Shown here in pieces: positions 1 through 7,381 of a stretch of 11,935 nt of DNA. Positions within the stretch are counted from its first letter, which is position 1. Every line of letters starts with the position of its first letter. The notes beneath the pieces are model-generated. The model was given only the letters and a program-made list of their open reading frames with translations, was not told the origin of the DNA and made no database searches. The position numbers were made by a program, and so were the translations under genes. The DNA lies in assembly GCA_009774465.1 (NCBI GenBank), contig VSNT01000119.1:1-11935 (forward strand), in the 5' to 3' direction. The stretch comes from Lachnospiraceae bacterium. Lineage in GTDB: Bacteria > Bacillota_A > Clostridia > Lachnospirales > Lachnospiraceae.

Positions 1-89
1 TCATATATCTGTATCGAAGTTATTTTAGCCCCATCCGTAAAATTGGTAATCCAAATCCAAGTATCTTCTTTAAATTGTACGCTGATAAT
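1..89 (-). pseudogene. C-terminal remnant of a lipoprotein paralogue
   Basis: Read on the minus strand, the frame opens after a TAA at 90-92 and stays open to the window edge. From 71 down to 1 it encodes KEDTWIWITNFTDGAKITSIQIY. The neighbouring intact lipoprotein has KEDNWICITYYTDNNIITSIQIF near its C-terminus (156-223), giving 15 identical residues out of 23. The DNA is similarly close at the start of the match (19 of 21 bases by eye). There is no start codon or N-terminal half: the bases at 72-124 do not match the paralogue in any frame. I read this as the tail end of a tandem duplicate whose front was deleted. The true 3' end lies outside the window, so the rest cannot be judged. Confidence 0.6.
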
Positions 90-124
90 TTATGAGAAGA
101 ATGTGATTAAATTTGAAAACATAA

Positions 125-628
125 TTATTGTGCTTCTCTTCCATATTTAACATCAAAGATTTGGATTGAAGTAATTATATTGTTATCAGTATAGTATGTT
201 ATACAAATCCAATTATCTTCTTTGTTTTTATTGGCTAAATCATCTTCTATTTTACCATTAAATACAACATTATAATATGAACCTGTTTTGTATTCATATT
301 CATAATTATCTTCTATTTTGTCGATACTATCACCAACTGATATTGACTTAAATGTTTTTACTGTATCGTCAACAATAGTTATACATCTAATTATCCCATT
401 GTCATTTACAATAATATTGTTATTTTTGTCTTGAAAATTTTGCAAGTTATTTTCTACAACATTAAAACCATCTATACTAATATTATCTTCTGTATCATAA
501 TAAGATAATGTAATTGTACCTTTTGCGATCTCATACGGATTGTTCACACTAATTTTCTCAGACTTACTCAGAGAGCATCCAGATAACAGAAAAAGCAAAG
601 CTATCAAAAGCAAGAAATGTTTTTTCAT
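125..628 (-). CDS. small secreted lipoprotein of unknown function
   Basis: The product is 167 residues. It starts with a lipoprotein signal peptide: a KK n-region, a hydrophobic stretch, then the lipobox L-S-G-C with Cys18 as the expected lipidated residue, so the mature protein should be anchored to the outer face of the membrane. The rest is acidic, polar and rich in Asn and Asp. A G-D-S-x-x-K-I segment near the middle and the C-terminal run W-I-x-I-T-Y-Y recall small Firmicute lipoproteins with BLIP/SmpA-like folds, but that is inference and no function is claimed. The start at 628 is preferred to the in-frame codon at 682 because GGAAGGAA lies at a good distance upstream and the lipobox then sits where it should. 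It runs opposite to the tail operon, has its own promoter, and is AT-rich. It could be host-derived or a prophage accessory (moron) gene. Confidence 0.8.
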   Translation of the reverse strand: MKKHFLLLIALLFLLSGCSLSKSEKISVNNPYEIAKGTITLSYYDTEDNISIDGFNVVENNLQNFQDKNNNIIVNDNGIIRCITIVDDTVKTFKSISVGDSIDKIEDNYEYEYKTGSYYNVVFNGKIEDDLANKNKEDNWICITYYTDNNIITSIQIFDVKYGREAQ

Positions 629-634
629 ATAAAT

Positions 635-642
635 TTCCTTCC
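635..642 (-). promoter_or_regulatory. ribosome binding site of the lipoprotein gene
   Basis: On the minus strand GGAAGGAA sits six bases before the ATG at 628. No comparable site precedes the upstream in-frame codon at 682, so this site decides the start and leaves an intact lipoprotein signal peptide at the N-terminus. Confidence 0.7.
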
Positions 643-672
643 ATATATTAATTATTTTGTAGAACTTAATAA

Positions 673-701
673 AGTATACCACAATACTTTAACCGCGGCA
701 A
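673..701 (-). promoter_or_regulatory. sigma-A-type promoter of the lipoprotein gene
   Basis: On the minus strand a TTGCCG -35 hexamer (696-701, 4 of 6 consensus) is separated by 17 bases from a TATACT -10 hexamer (673-678, 5 of 6). TG lies just before the -10 at the extended -10 position. Transcription would start near 666, giving an untranslated leader of about 38 bases before the start at 628. The arrangement is close to a textbook housekeeping promoter, although no experiment supports it here. The upstream side of this promoter overlaps the CCACAA-rich spacer. Confidence 0.65.
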
Positions 702-781
702 TCTCCACAATTGCCAAAATTGAACGTCTCAACAACGTTCATTGTGGTTTTCCACAAACCACAAAACGTAATTATCCACAA
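679..781. repeat. CCACAA-repeat spacer with two adjacent inverted repeats
   Basis: Within 103 bases the hexamer CCACAA occurs at 679, 705, 752, 759 and 776, and once inverted at 742-747. AACGT occurs at 723, 734 and 765. Two inverted repeats abut: TGAACGT/ACGTTCA (721-727 and 735-741, 7-base loop) and TTGTGG/CCACAA (742-747 and 752-757, TTTT loop). The spacer lies between the divergent lipoprotein and tape-measure genes, so it could bind a regulator, or it could be a recombination scar. Spacing between copies is irregular, so it is not a clean iteron array. No GC-rich stem followed by a T-run is present, so it is not a clear terminator. Confidence 0.55.
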
Positions 782-798
782 TTACAAAATTTTATAGT

Positions 799-3700
799 AT
801 GATATTCAAACAACAATTAACAGATATCTCAGCAGTATTAAACAATACAGGAAATACAACAAAATTACTTACTTCGTTTAATGCTTTAGATATTGCACAA
901 CAAAAGGTACTGCTTTCTTCATCTCTATTATCTGAAAAACAGAAAGAACAATGTATTACGATGGCAAATTTATCTGCTGCAAATACTAAATATACAGCAG
1001 AACAACTTGCTAAAGCTACTGGAATCTCTACAGAGGCACTAGCAAATTGGGGATTGATTGAATCAACAGATGCATTAACTATTTCCGAATTAGCTCAACG
1101 AGCCGCAAGTGATGCACAGGCAAAAGCTGTATTGGATAAAATCATAGCACAAAATGCAGAAGCAGTCGCAAATGGTAAAATAACAACTTCTAATACTACT
1201 CTTACAGCAAGTGAGGGCGGTGCGACATTAGCTACTGGCGCATTTACAACAGCTATCAAAGCTAACATAAAGACTATGATTACATGGATGACCACTACTC
1301 CACTTGGATGGCTAACCATGTTAGTTGGCGGTGTTTTTCTTGCAGTCAAAGCGTACGATGCCCTGACTGTATCTGTAAAAGAACAAAAAGAAAAAATGGA
1401 AAATTCCCTGTCTACATATGTAGATGCCAAAAGTGAATTATCTAACATTACTACAGAACTTGAAAATCAAGAACAAGCAATGGATGATTTACTTGCAAAA
1501 GAAAAATTAACATATGCAGAACAAGGGCAATTAGAAAAACTTCAAGCAATAACAAGAGAACTTCGTATACAAAAAGATTTATCTGAAAAAGAAGAAGGAA
1601 GGACTCAAAAAAAAGTTGCAAAAGATGCTTCAGATTTATTCAATAAACAATTTGGCAAGTATGATATCTCAGAAAATGCGGTCAATGAATGGGTTAAAAA
1701 TGCAGAACTAGGCATAACACATAATGTTGGATTATATTCTGATGAGAACGATATATCTGCAATGATTGCTGCCTATATACGATTTAATGACTTATTAGAT
1801 GAAGCATATGGGGCTGAAAATCAAGAGGAAATAGATAATTTTAAATCATTAACAGAAGGTTTAAAAGATAGCATCTTTGAAACAGCAAAGGAATTACAAG
1901 AACAGCAATCAAATATTGCTGATTACTATAATACCATCAAAGACATTCCATATGATGATTTGACAACCGAACAAAAAGAAATTATTACTTCATACAATTC
2001 AATTTCCAATGCCATTGAATTAATTTACCAGCAGCTAGATCCAAATGCATGGAAAACAATGCAGATTGAAAATGTATTTGATACAGAAGGTATCGAAAAA
2101 ACCAAAGAAGAATTAATTGAACTGGCAAAAGAAGGTGCTCTTGATGAAAGCGTAGTGCAATCATATCCCAAACTGTCAGAAGCTCTGAAACAAAATAAGA
2201 TTTCAGCTAGCGAATTATGTCATGAATTAGAATTATTAGTTGAGGCAGAAAATAACATTAAAGATGATTCTTTCAGCAATAAAACTCCCACTCCATTCAC
2301 CCAAGCCTGGTCAGACTCCTTCATCTCCGAAAACGAAACCGTCAGGGAACTGGGCAACAATCTGCTTGCCCTTGCCGAACAGGGACGTTTGACTATCGAA
2401 ACATTCAACAAAGCTGATTCCACAGGATACTTTAAAAACCTTGGCATATCCGCTGACGAAGCGGTATTAAAAATAAATAAACTGGTGGATGAATCAACCC
2501 AGCTATCGGCCATGTCTGGTCAGATATCGGCAATTGCAGGCACACTTGGAACAAAGCGGACAGATGGTTTTGTAAGTGCTGATACTTTATCCGGTTTTGA
2601 TGCAGAGATACGTGGACTTGAATCATGGGATCAGTTTCAGGCAGTTTTAGGCAGTACTGCCTCTTCCTATCAGGATTGCCAGAAGGCAGCTAACGCATTG
2701 ACAACTGAATGGGTACGTAGCAACGATTTTCTTGCACAGCTAACCGAAGGGAACAAAGAATATTATGAAACCCAGCTAAAAACAATGGGTGTAGAGAATA
2801 CCTCTGAGGTGATATCCGACGCATTGAGTGCCAAAGAGGCTTTGGTATTGCAGGATCAAATTCTGATTGCTGAAACAGCGGCTGTAGCCAATAACACAAA
2901 TTTCAGCGTTGCTGCATTTTTAAATGAAGCCGGCGCTACAGAAATAACAAGAGCCTGTCTCTTCCAATTGGTCACTGCCGAACAGGTATTTAACAATACT
3001 GATTTAAGTACAGCCGAAAAAATAGAAAAATTAAAGGAACTGGCAACTGCATATGGTCAAACTGCTATCGCTGCCCGTATCGCCAATATGGAAAAGGCGG
3101 AGCAAGATGGTCACGTCCCTATTGATTATGAAAAAGAATTAGCCGCCCTGCAAACTGACATTAATAATGCAGTCGGCAGCGTACAAATTGATTTTAACGG
3201 TATGAACGGTGCCGCCTCCCATGCAGCAGGGGCCGGAAAATCCGCCGCCGAAAGCTATATAGAAGCTTTCGAGGAAGAGTTATCTGATTTATCCCAGCTT
3301 CGCGACAATGGAGTTATCACTGAAAAGGAATATCTGGACAGCCTCCGTGCGCTTTATGAGAGATACTTTGCAAACAAGCTGGGATATGAGAAGGAATATG
3401 CCAAATACCAGCGGCAATATCTGGAGGGCTACAAGTCCCTTTATGAATCCGCTCTCAGCGGTATCTCCACACTGCTGGACAATCAAATTGACGGATACAA
3501 CGACGCGAAAGACGCCGCCATCTCCTCTCTCACTCAGGAAAAGGATGCCCGCCTTGAAGTTATCGACGCCCAGAAGGAACAGTTGGAGGCGCAAAAAGAC
3601 CTGATCGACGAACAGATCGAAGCAAAGCAAAAGCTCATAGATGATATTCAAAATGAAATTGACGCTATGAAAGAGGCCAATTCTGAACGTCAGCGTCAGT

Positions 3701-5841
3701 TGGATTTACAGAAAGCACAGTATGAGCTGGAACGAATGCAGCACCAGCGCACAATCCTTCAATACAGCGAAGAAAACGGAATGCAGTATGTGCAAAATGA
3801 GGAAGGACTGCGGGCTGCAAAGGAAAGCGTTGACAGTGCAAAATTTGAAATTGAAATTTCCAATAAGGAAAAAAATATCTCCCTGCTGGAAGATGAAATC
3901 AGTCTGTTAGAAGAACAAAAAGATGCAATTCAAAATCAAATGGATCTTCTTGACAAGCAGGCGGAGCAGGTTGAAAACTACTACTCTAAAATGATTTCTG
4001 AGACAGAAGCTTACTATGATTCTCTTATAAATAACATGGAGCGTCAGAAATCAAAATGGGAAGAAATAGCTGAAATTGAAAGCGTTGCAAGAGCCTACTC
4101 CGACTTAGAGCAGGTGGCAGGCGGCCTGGGCTACAGTGTCCAGGATATTTTAAGCGGCAATGAACAGGCTTTTGAAGATTTTAAGACCAGATACATTACT
4201 CTGTTAAGCGACCTGAACAATAATTCCAGTTTTTCAGAAGGACTCTCTTATGCCACATCAGGTATCGCAGAGGGCTTAAACAATCTGGAAACCTCCGCTG
4301 CCACCGTCAGCGAAAGCACCGGCATCATAGCTGCCAACATAGGAGAAGTTAACACCAGCGCAGAAACCCTAAGCGGCAGTCTGTCCAATATTGGCGACGC
4401 CCTCTCCGGCTTTTCTGAGACAGACAATATCACTGCTGCCACAGACGCCTTTTCCAAATTAGGACAGGCAATCCAATCTGTGGCAGATGCACTGAATATA
4501 AGCGAAGAAGGCACCATAGGCAGTCTCACAGACGCACTGAAATCTTTATGTGAAATGCCTCTTTGTGAAACAGAAGATGCTGGCCAAAATGGCGGTATCC
4601 TGTCTAAATTTCAGACTTTAAAAGCTGCGGTCACTGACGTAACAAACGCCATCTCCGGCAGCGGTTCCTCCGCTTCTGCAAACAGTGACGGTGGCAATTC
4701 CTCAAGTACAGGTGCCGGTGCAGCCGGGAATAGTTCAGGCGGGCTGGTCGGCGCCATTGATTCCCTGAAATCCGCTGCCAATGATGCATTAGGCGGCAGT
4801 GGAAACAATGAATCGGAAGAACAAAGTGAAGGCTCCGGTATTATTGCCCAGTTTGGCCAACTGAAAGATGCTGTAACAGACACCGCCAAAGCCATTGGAA
4901 GCGGCGATTCCAAACAGCAGGAAAAATCTAAAGGCGGAAGAAATGGCAATCTGATCAGTTCCATCACAACTCTTGGAAGTACCGCCTCAGAAATCCTTAC
5001 CGGCGACGGTAATGATGAGGATAAATCAGGCGGTGTCATTGGGCGGTTTGAACAGTTTAAGGATGTCATTGGTGAAGCCAATGAACATGTAACAGGAATT
5101 GCCACAGGATTACACGATATTGATGGCGAAACTGTAGAATGCACCATCAAAGTAAATATTGAACAAAACGGAGAGCTGCCCTCCCATGCCAAAGGCGCTC
5201 TTGATTCCATGAATCTGAAAAGCGGCGAATATAAAGCAAAACATGGGCGTGCCCTTGCAAAAGGAACTGGAAATAATAAAGGCCTTCCCAAAGCGGAAAA
5301 AAATGCTCTTCGCTCCGAATATGGACAGCCAGAATTAACTGTATATCCTGACGGTGCCACAGAGCTTACCACACAGCCCACCATCAGCGACCTTCCCAGG
5401 GGAACCGTTGTTTTTAATGAAGCCCAGACAAAAGAAATTTTCCAAAACAAACCGGATACCATAGGCAGCGTATCTTCTGCTGACACTGCTAGGCAGAGCC
5501 TTTTCGGAAAGCTTACCCTTCCTCCGCCCCAGCGCCCCGGCTTTTTAGTGCAGCAGGAATTACAGGAGGAATGCCTTGCAAAAACAGGCAGCCTTATGGA
5601 TAAAATTTTATCCCCCTTAAACATGCTTTCCCGCAGTATGCAGGAAATGTCCGGCCTGACCGGAAATATCAATCATGTCAGTCACAACGGTCAAAATCAA
5701 TCCGTCAATGTAGGCGGAATCACTATCACCTGTCCGGGCGTTACCAGTCAGGAAGTGGCCAGACAGGTAGGCACAGAATTAAATCATATTTTCAGCGGAT
5801 TCCATAACTATGCGGATCAGCAAAGCAGAATCAGAAACTAA
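799..5841 (+). CDS. phage tail tape measure protein, probably N-terminally truncated
   Basis: This 1680-residue protein would set tail length and pass through the tail tube at infection. Visible parts: helical N-terminal region; one hydrophobic segment at about 165-188; charged helical region to about 480; a long coiled coil at about 895-1060; Ser/Gly-rich repeats at about 1265-1433; then a C-terminal part with YGQPELTVYPDG, RGTVVFNEAQTKEI and a closing G-I-T-I-T-C-P-G-V-T-S-Q-E-V-A-R-Q-V-G block. These C-terminal motifs are what I know from Firmicute tape measures. It is followed by baseplate genes in the usual order. Oddities: no Shine-Dalgarno precedes the ATG at 799; the frame is closed upstream by TAA at 769-771; the sequence starts abruptly without the N-terminal domain I would expect; and GC rises abruptly near 2280. 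The frame itself is intact. Confidence is high for the family, low for the exact start. Confidence 0.85.
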   Translation: MIFKQQLTDISAVLNNTGNTTKLLTSFNALDIAQQKVLLSSSLLSEKQKEQCITMANLSAANTKYTAEQLAKATGISTEALANWGLIESTDALTISELAQRAASDAQAKAVLDKIIAQNAEAVANGKITTSNTTLTASEGGATLATGAFTTAIKANIKTMITWMTTTPLGWLTMLVGGVFLAVKAYDALTVSVKEQKEKMENSLSTYVDAKSELSNITTELENQEQAMDDLLAKEKLTYAEQGQLEKLQAITRELRIQKDLSEKEEGRTQKKVAKDASDLFNKQFGKYDISENAVNEWVKNAELGITHNVGLYSDENDISAMIAAYIRFNDLLDEAYGAENQEEIDNFKSLTEGLKDSIFETAKELQEQQSNIADYYNTIKDIPYDDLTTEQKEIITSYNSISNAIELIYQQLDPNAWKTMQIENVFDTEGIEKTKEELIELAKEGALDESVVQSYPKLSEALKQNKISASELCHELELLVEAENNIKDDSFSNKTPTPFTQAWSDSFISENETVRELGNNLLALAEQGRLTIETFNKADSTGYFKNLGISADEAVLKINKLVDESTQLSAMSGQISAIAGTLGTKRTDGFVSADTLSGFDAEIRGLESWDQFQAVLGSTASSYQDCQKAANALTTEWVRSNDFLAQLTEGNKEYYETQLKTMGVENTSEVISDALSAKEALVLQDQILIAETAAVANNTNFSVAAFLNEAGATEITRACLFQLVTAEQVFNNTDLSTAEKIEKLKELATAYGQTAIAARIANMEKAEQDGHVPIDYEKELAALQTDINNAVGSVQIDFNGMNGAASHAAGAGKSAAESYIEAFEEELSDLSQLRDNGVITEKEYLDSLRALYERYFANKLGYEKEYAKYQRQYLEGYKSLYESALSGISTLLDNQIDGYNDAKDAAISSLTQEKDARLEVIDAQKEQLEAQKDLIDEQIEAKQKLIDDIQNEIDAMKEANSERQRQLDLQKAQYELERMQHQRTILQYSEENGMQYVQNEEGLRAAKESVDSAKFEIEISNKEKNISLLEDEISLLEEQKDAIQNQMDLLDKQAEQVENYYSKMISETEAYYDSLINNMERQKSKWEEIAEIESVARAYSDLEQVAGGLGYSVQDILSGNEQAFEDFKTRYITLLSDLNNNSSFSEGLSYATSGIAEGLNNLETSAATVSESTGIIAANIGEVNTSAETLSGSLSNIGDALSGFSETDNITAATDAFSKLGQAIQSVADALNISEEGTIGSLTDALKSLCEMPLCETEDAGQNGGILSKFQTLKAAVTDVTNAISGSGSSASANSDGGNSSSTGAGAAGNSSGGLVGAIDSLKSAANDALGGSGNNESEEQSEGSGIIAQFGQLKDAVTDTAKAIGSGDSKQQEKSKGGRNGNLISSITTLGSTASEILTGDGNDEDKSGGVIGRFEQFKDVIGEANEHVTGIATGLHDIDGETVECTIKVNIEQNGELPSHAKGALDSMNLKSGEYKAKHGRALAKGTGNNKGLPKAEKNALRSEYGQPELTVYPDGATELTTQPTISDLPRGTVVFNEAQTKEIFQNKPDTIGSVSSADTARQSLFGKLTLPPPQRPGFLVQQELQEECLAKTGSLMDKILSPLNMLSRSMQEMSGLTGNINHVSHNGQNQSVNVGGITITCPGVTSQEVARQVGTELNHIFSGFHNYADQQSRIRN
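4591..5095 (+). repeat. degenerate protein repeats inside the tape measure gene
   Basis: Five related units lie in this stretch. Type A reads G-G-I-x-x-x-F-x-x-L-K-x-A-V-T-D-x-x-x-A-I and starts at residues about 1265, 1346 and 1411 (the last diverged). Type B, S-L-x-S-x-A-x-x-x-L plus a Gly-rich end, starts at about 1314 and 1384. Units alternate A-B-A-B-A and are joined by Gly/Ser/Asp/Glu-rich linkers. Intervals vary from 27 to 49 residues, so this is an old, diverged repeat and not a fresh DNA duplication. Confidence 0.55.
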
Positions 5842-5870
5842 GTAAGTAATTTTTAAGAAAGGCTGTAAAA

Positions 5871-6128
5871 ATGGATTTTAAAACAGAACTATTAAGCTCA
5901 ATCCAGATTATGATCAATCGAAAACTTGGCGATTATAAAGCAGACCGCACTTACAAATCAGTAGTTAAAAGCATCTCCCCAAAAGGATATGTGGTATTGG
6001 ATGAAGCCGGCAGTGAACGTATCGTTCCCTGCTGTATTCCATCCATAGCTCTTAAGGCCGGACAGGGCGTCTGGCTAAAAGAGCCAATGGGGGATTTAAA
6101 AGGTCTGCATATCTGCGGCATTTTATAA
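5871..6128 (+). CDS. small OB-fold-like phage tail protein
   Basis: The product is 85 residues. It has a short helical N-terminus followed by beta-type segments: a K-S-V-V-K-S-I strand, G-Y-V-V-L-D with a Gly turn, I-V-P-C-C-I-P, G-Q-G-V-W-L-K-E-P and a final L-K-G-L-H-I-C-G. The order of a short strand, IPC-x-IP, VW and a closing IxG pattern resembles small OB-fold proteins encoded near the tail tip of Firmicute phages, where they are thought to take part in the baseplate. That assignment is from pattern memory, not a search. AGAAAGG at 5856-5862 lies eight bases before the ATG. It sits 29 bases after the tape measure gene and 30 bases before the next gene. Confidence 0.65.
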   Translation: MDFKTELLSSIQIMINRKLGDYKADRTYKSVVKSISPKGYVVLDEAGSERIVPCCIPSIALKAGQGVWLKEPMGDLKGLHICGIL

Positions 6129-6158
6129 AAATTTTTTTTAAAAGGAGGTGAACAGGAA

Positions 6159-7376
6159 ATGGCCAAACCCTACATCCAAAAAATAATTCCCTTTGACGCC
6201 AACATGGATTATGAAATTTCCCTGTCATGGACCGGAAACCGGGCCCACGCAAACAGAATCATCATCTACAATAATGATTCAAATGCTATCTTGTTTGATG
6301 ATCTGGTGTCTTCCTTTGCACTAAAGCACACCATACCTGCTTATACCCTGACCAACGGCAAAAAGTATGTGATTCAGGCCCAGACCTATGATGTGGAAAA
6401 CATTCCCTCACCTTTATCAGACAAGGTTTTATTTTACACCTTTGAAACCCCTGCATTTTATTTTAATAATCTTCCTGAAAATGGCAGAATTACAAATGCC
6501 TCCTTTTCGGCTTCTCTTTTCTATCATTCATCTGACTGGGAGGATATTGGCACCTATGTGTTTTCACTTTATGACTCTACGAAAAAGCTGCTGCTTTCCA
6601 GCAGCCCGTTAACGGATTCCTTTGATATCAGCTATACCTATCGGGGACTTGAAAACAATACCGTCTACTACATCAGATGCACAGGCGTTACGGTTAACGG
6701 AATGGAGTTGGACACCGGATATCAGGAAATTACTGTGAAATATGAAAATCCAAATGCCTATTCAAGAATCTACAGCACCTCCATCCCTTCACAGGGCTGT
6801 GTGCAGGTTGCCACAAATCTGATCATCATTCAGTATAACGGAACGGAAAGCTTTGAATATCCGGACGGAATGATTGACCTTAGAGACAAGACTTTATATT
6901 ATGATGAAGGCTTTTTAATTGAAAATGACTTTACCCTGCTGATTCGGGGAACTCATCTCTGGCAGAATGGGGAGATTCTTAAAATGAACAATGGACAGCC
7001 CGGACTAACGCTGAGCTCTCACATTTACAGCGGCGGAAAGCTCCGCTTTAAACTGCTTGTTCCAAATGGAGTAAGCAGTTATTTATTATATTCAGGCGAA
7101 CAGGTTTTTGAAAATGAAGACCTGGTCACAATTGCGGTGCGGAGAAAAGATAATATCTATCAACTGAAAGTCTTTGTATCCCCCGGCTTTTCTCCCGAAG
7201 GAAATCTGTGGTATGGTGCGCTGCGTCCTGATCCTGCCCTGACAGGAGTTTATGACAGTTGGATTGATACACCAGGTGATGCCCATGTTGTGGACAAAGA
7301 CGCTTTTTCCACCTTTTTAGGAGAAACGGAACCTGAAAATACAGCAGTAAGCGACTTATGGTTAGGAGGTGATTAA
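6159..7376 (+). CDS. minor tail protein with fibronectin-III-like and jelly-roll-like regions
   Basis: The product is 405 residues, almost all beta. Residues about 5-95 and 100-200 each look like a fibronectin type III-type module (for example L-S-W-T followed by strand and loop, then K-Y-V-I-Q-A-Q-T; and Y-Y-I-R-C-T-G-V in the second). Residues about 205-370 resemble a LamG/concanavalin-type jelly roll (F-T-L-L-I-R-G-T, L-R-F-K-L-L-V, V-T-I-A-V-R-R-K-D). Such modules commonly decorate tail tips and bind glycans, which is inference here. The last residues, EPENTAVSDLWLGGD, match the C-terminal tag of later proteins in this operon. An ideal AAAGGAGGTG at 6141-6150 lies eight bases before the ATG. 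The GGAGGTGAT that ends this gene also serves the next one. Confidence 0.7.
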   Translation: MAKPYIQKIIPFDANMDYEISLSWTGNRAHANRIIIYNNDSNAILFDDLVSSFALKHTIPAYTLTNGKKYVIQAQTYDVENIPSPLSDKVLFYTFETPAFYFNNLPENGRITNASFSASLFYHSSDWEDIGTYVFSLYDSTKKLLLSSSPLTDSFDISYTYRGLENNTVYYIRCTGVTVNGMELDTGYQEITVKYENPNAYSRIYSTSIPSQGCVQVATNLIIIQYNGTESFEYPDGMIDLRDKTLYYDEGFLIENDFTLLIRGTHLWQNGEILKMNNGQPGLTLSSHIYSGGKLRFKLLVPNGVSSYLLYSGEQVFENEDLVTIAVRRKDNIYQLKVFVSPGFSPEGNLWYGALRPDPALTGVYDSWIDTPGDAHVVDKDAFSTFLGETEPENTAVSDLWLGGD

Positions 7377-7381
7377 GGCGC

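Noticed and set aside
748..780. Possible replication origin from two DnaA-box-like 9-mers
   Set aside because: Only two matches, no dnaA, repA or AT-rich unwinding element with regular iterons, and the CCACAA repeats explain the match.
617..802. Plus-strand frame of 61 codons over the lipoprotein start and the spacer
   Set aside because: It overlaps the lipoprotein signal peptide region and the inverted repeats, has no ribosome binding site, and the product resembles nothing.
4611..5672. Long minus-strand open frame (353 codons) antisense to the tape measure gene
   Set aside because: It is Pro/Ser/Leu-rich with no recognisable domain and no ribosome binding site seen, and lies wholly opposite a gene with strong family motifs. 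It is most likely a by-product of the sense codon pattern.
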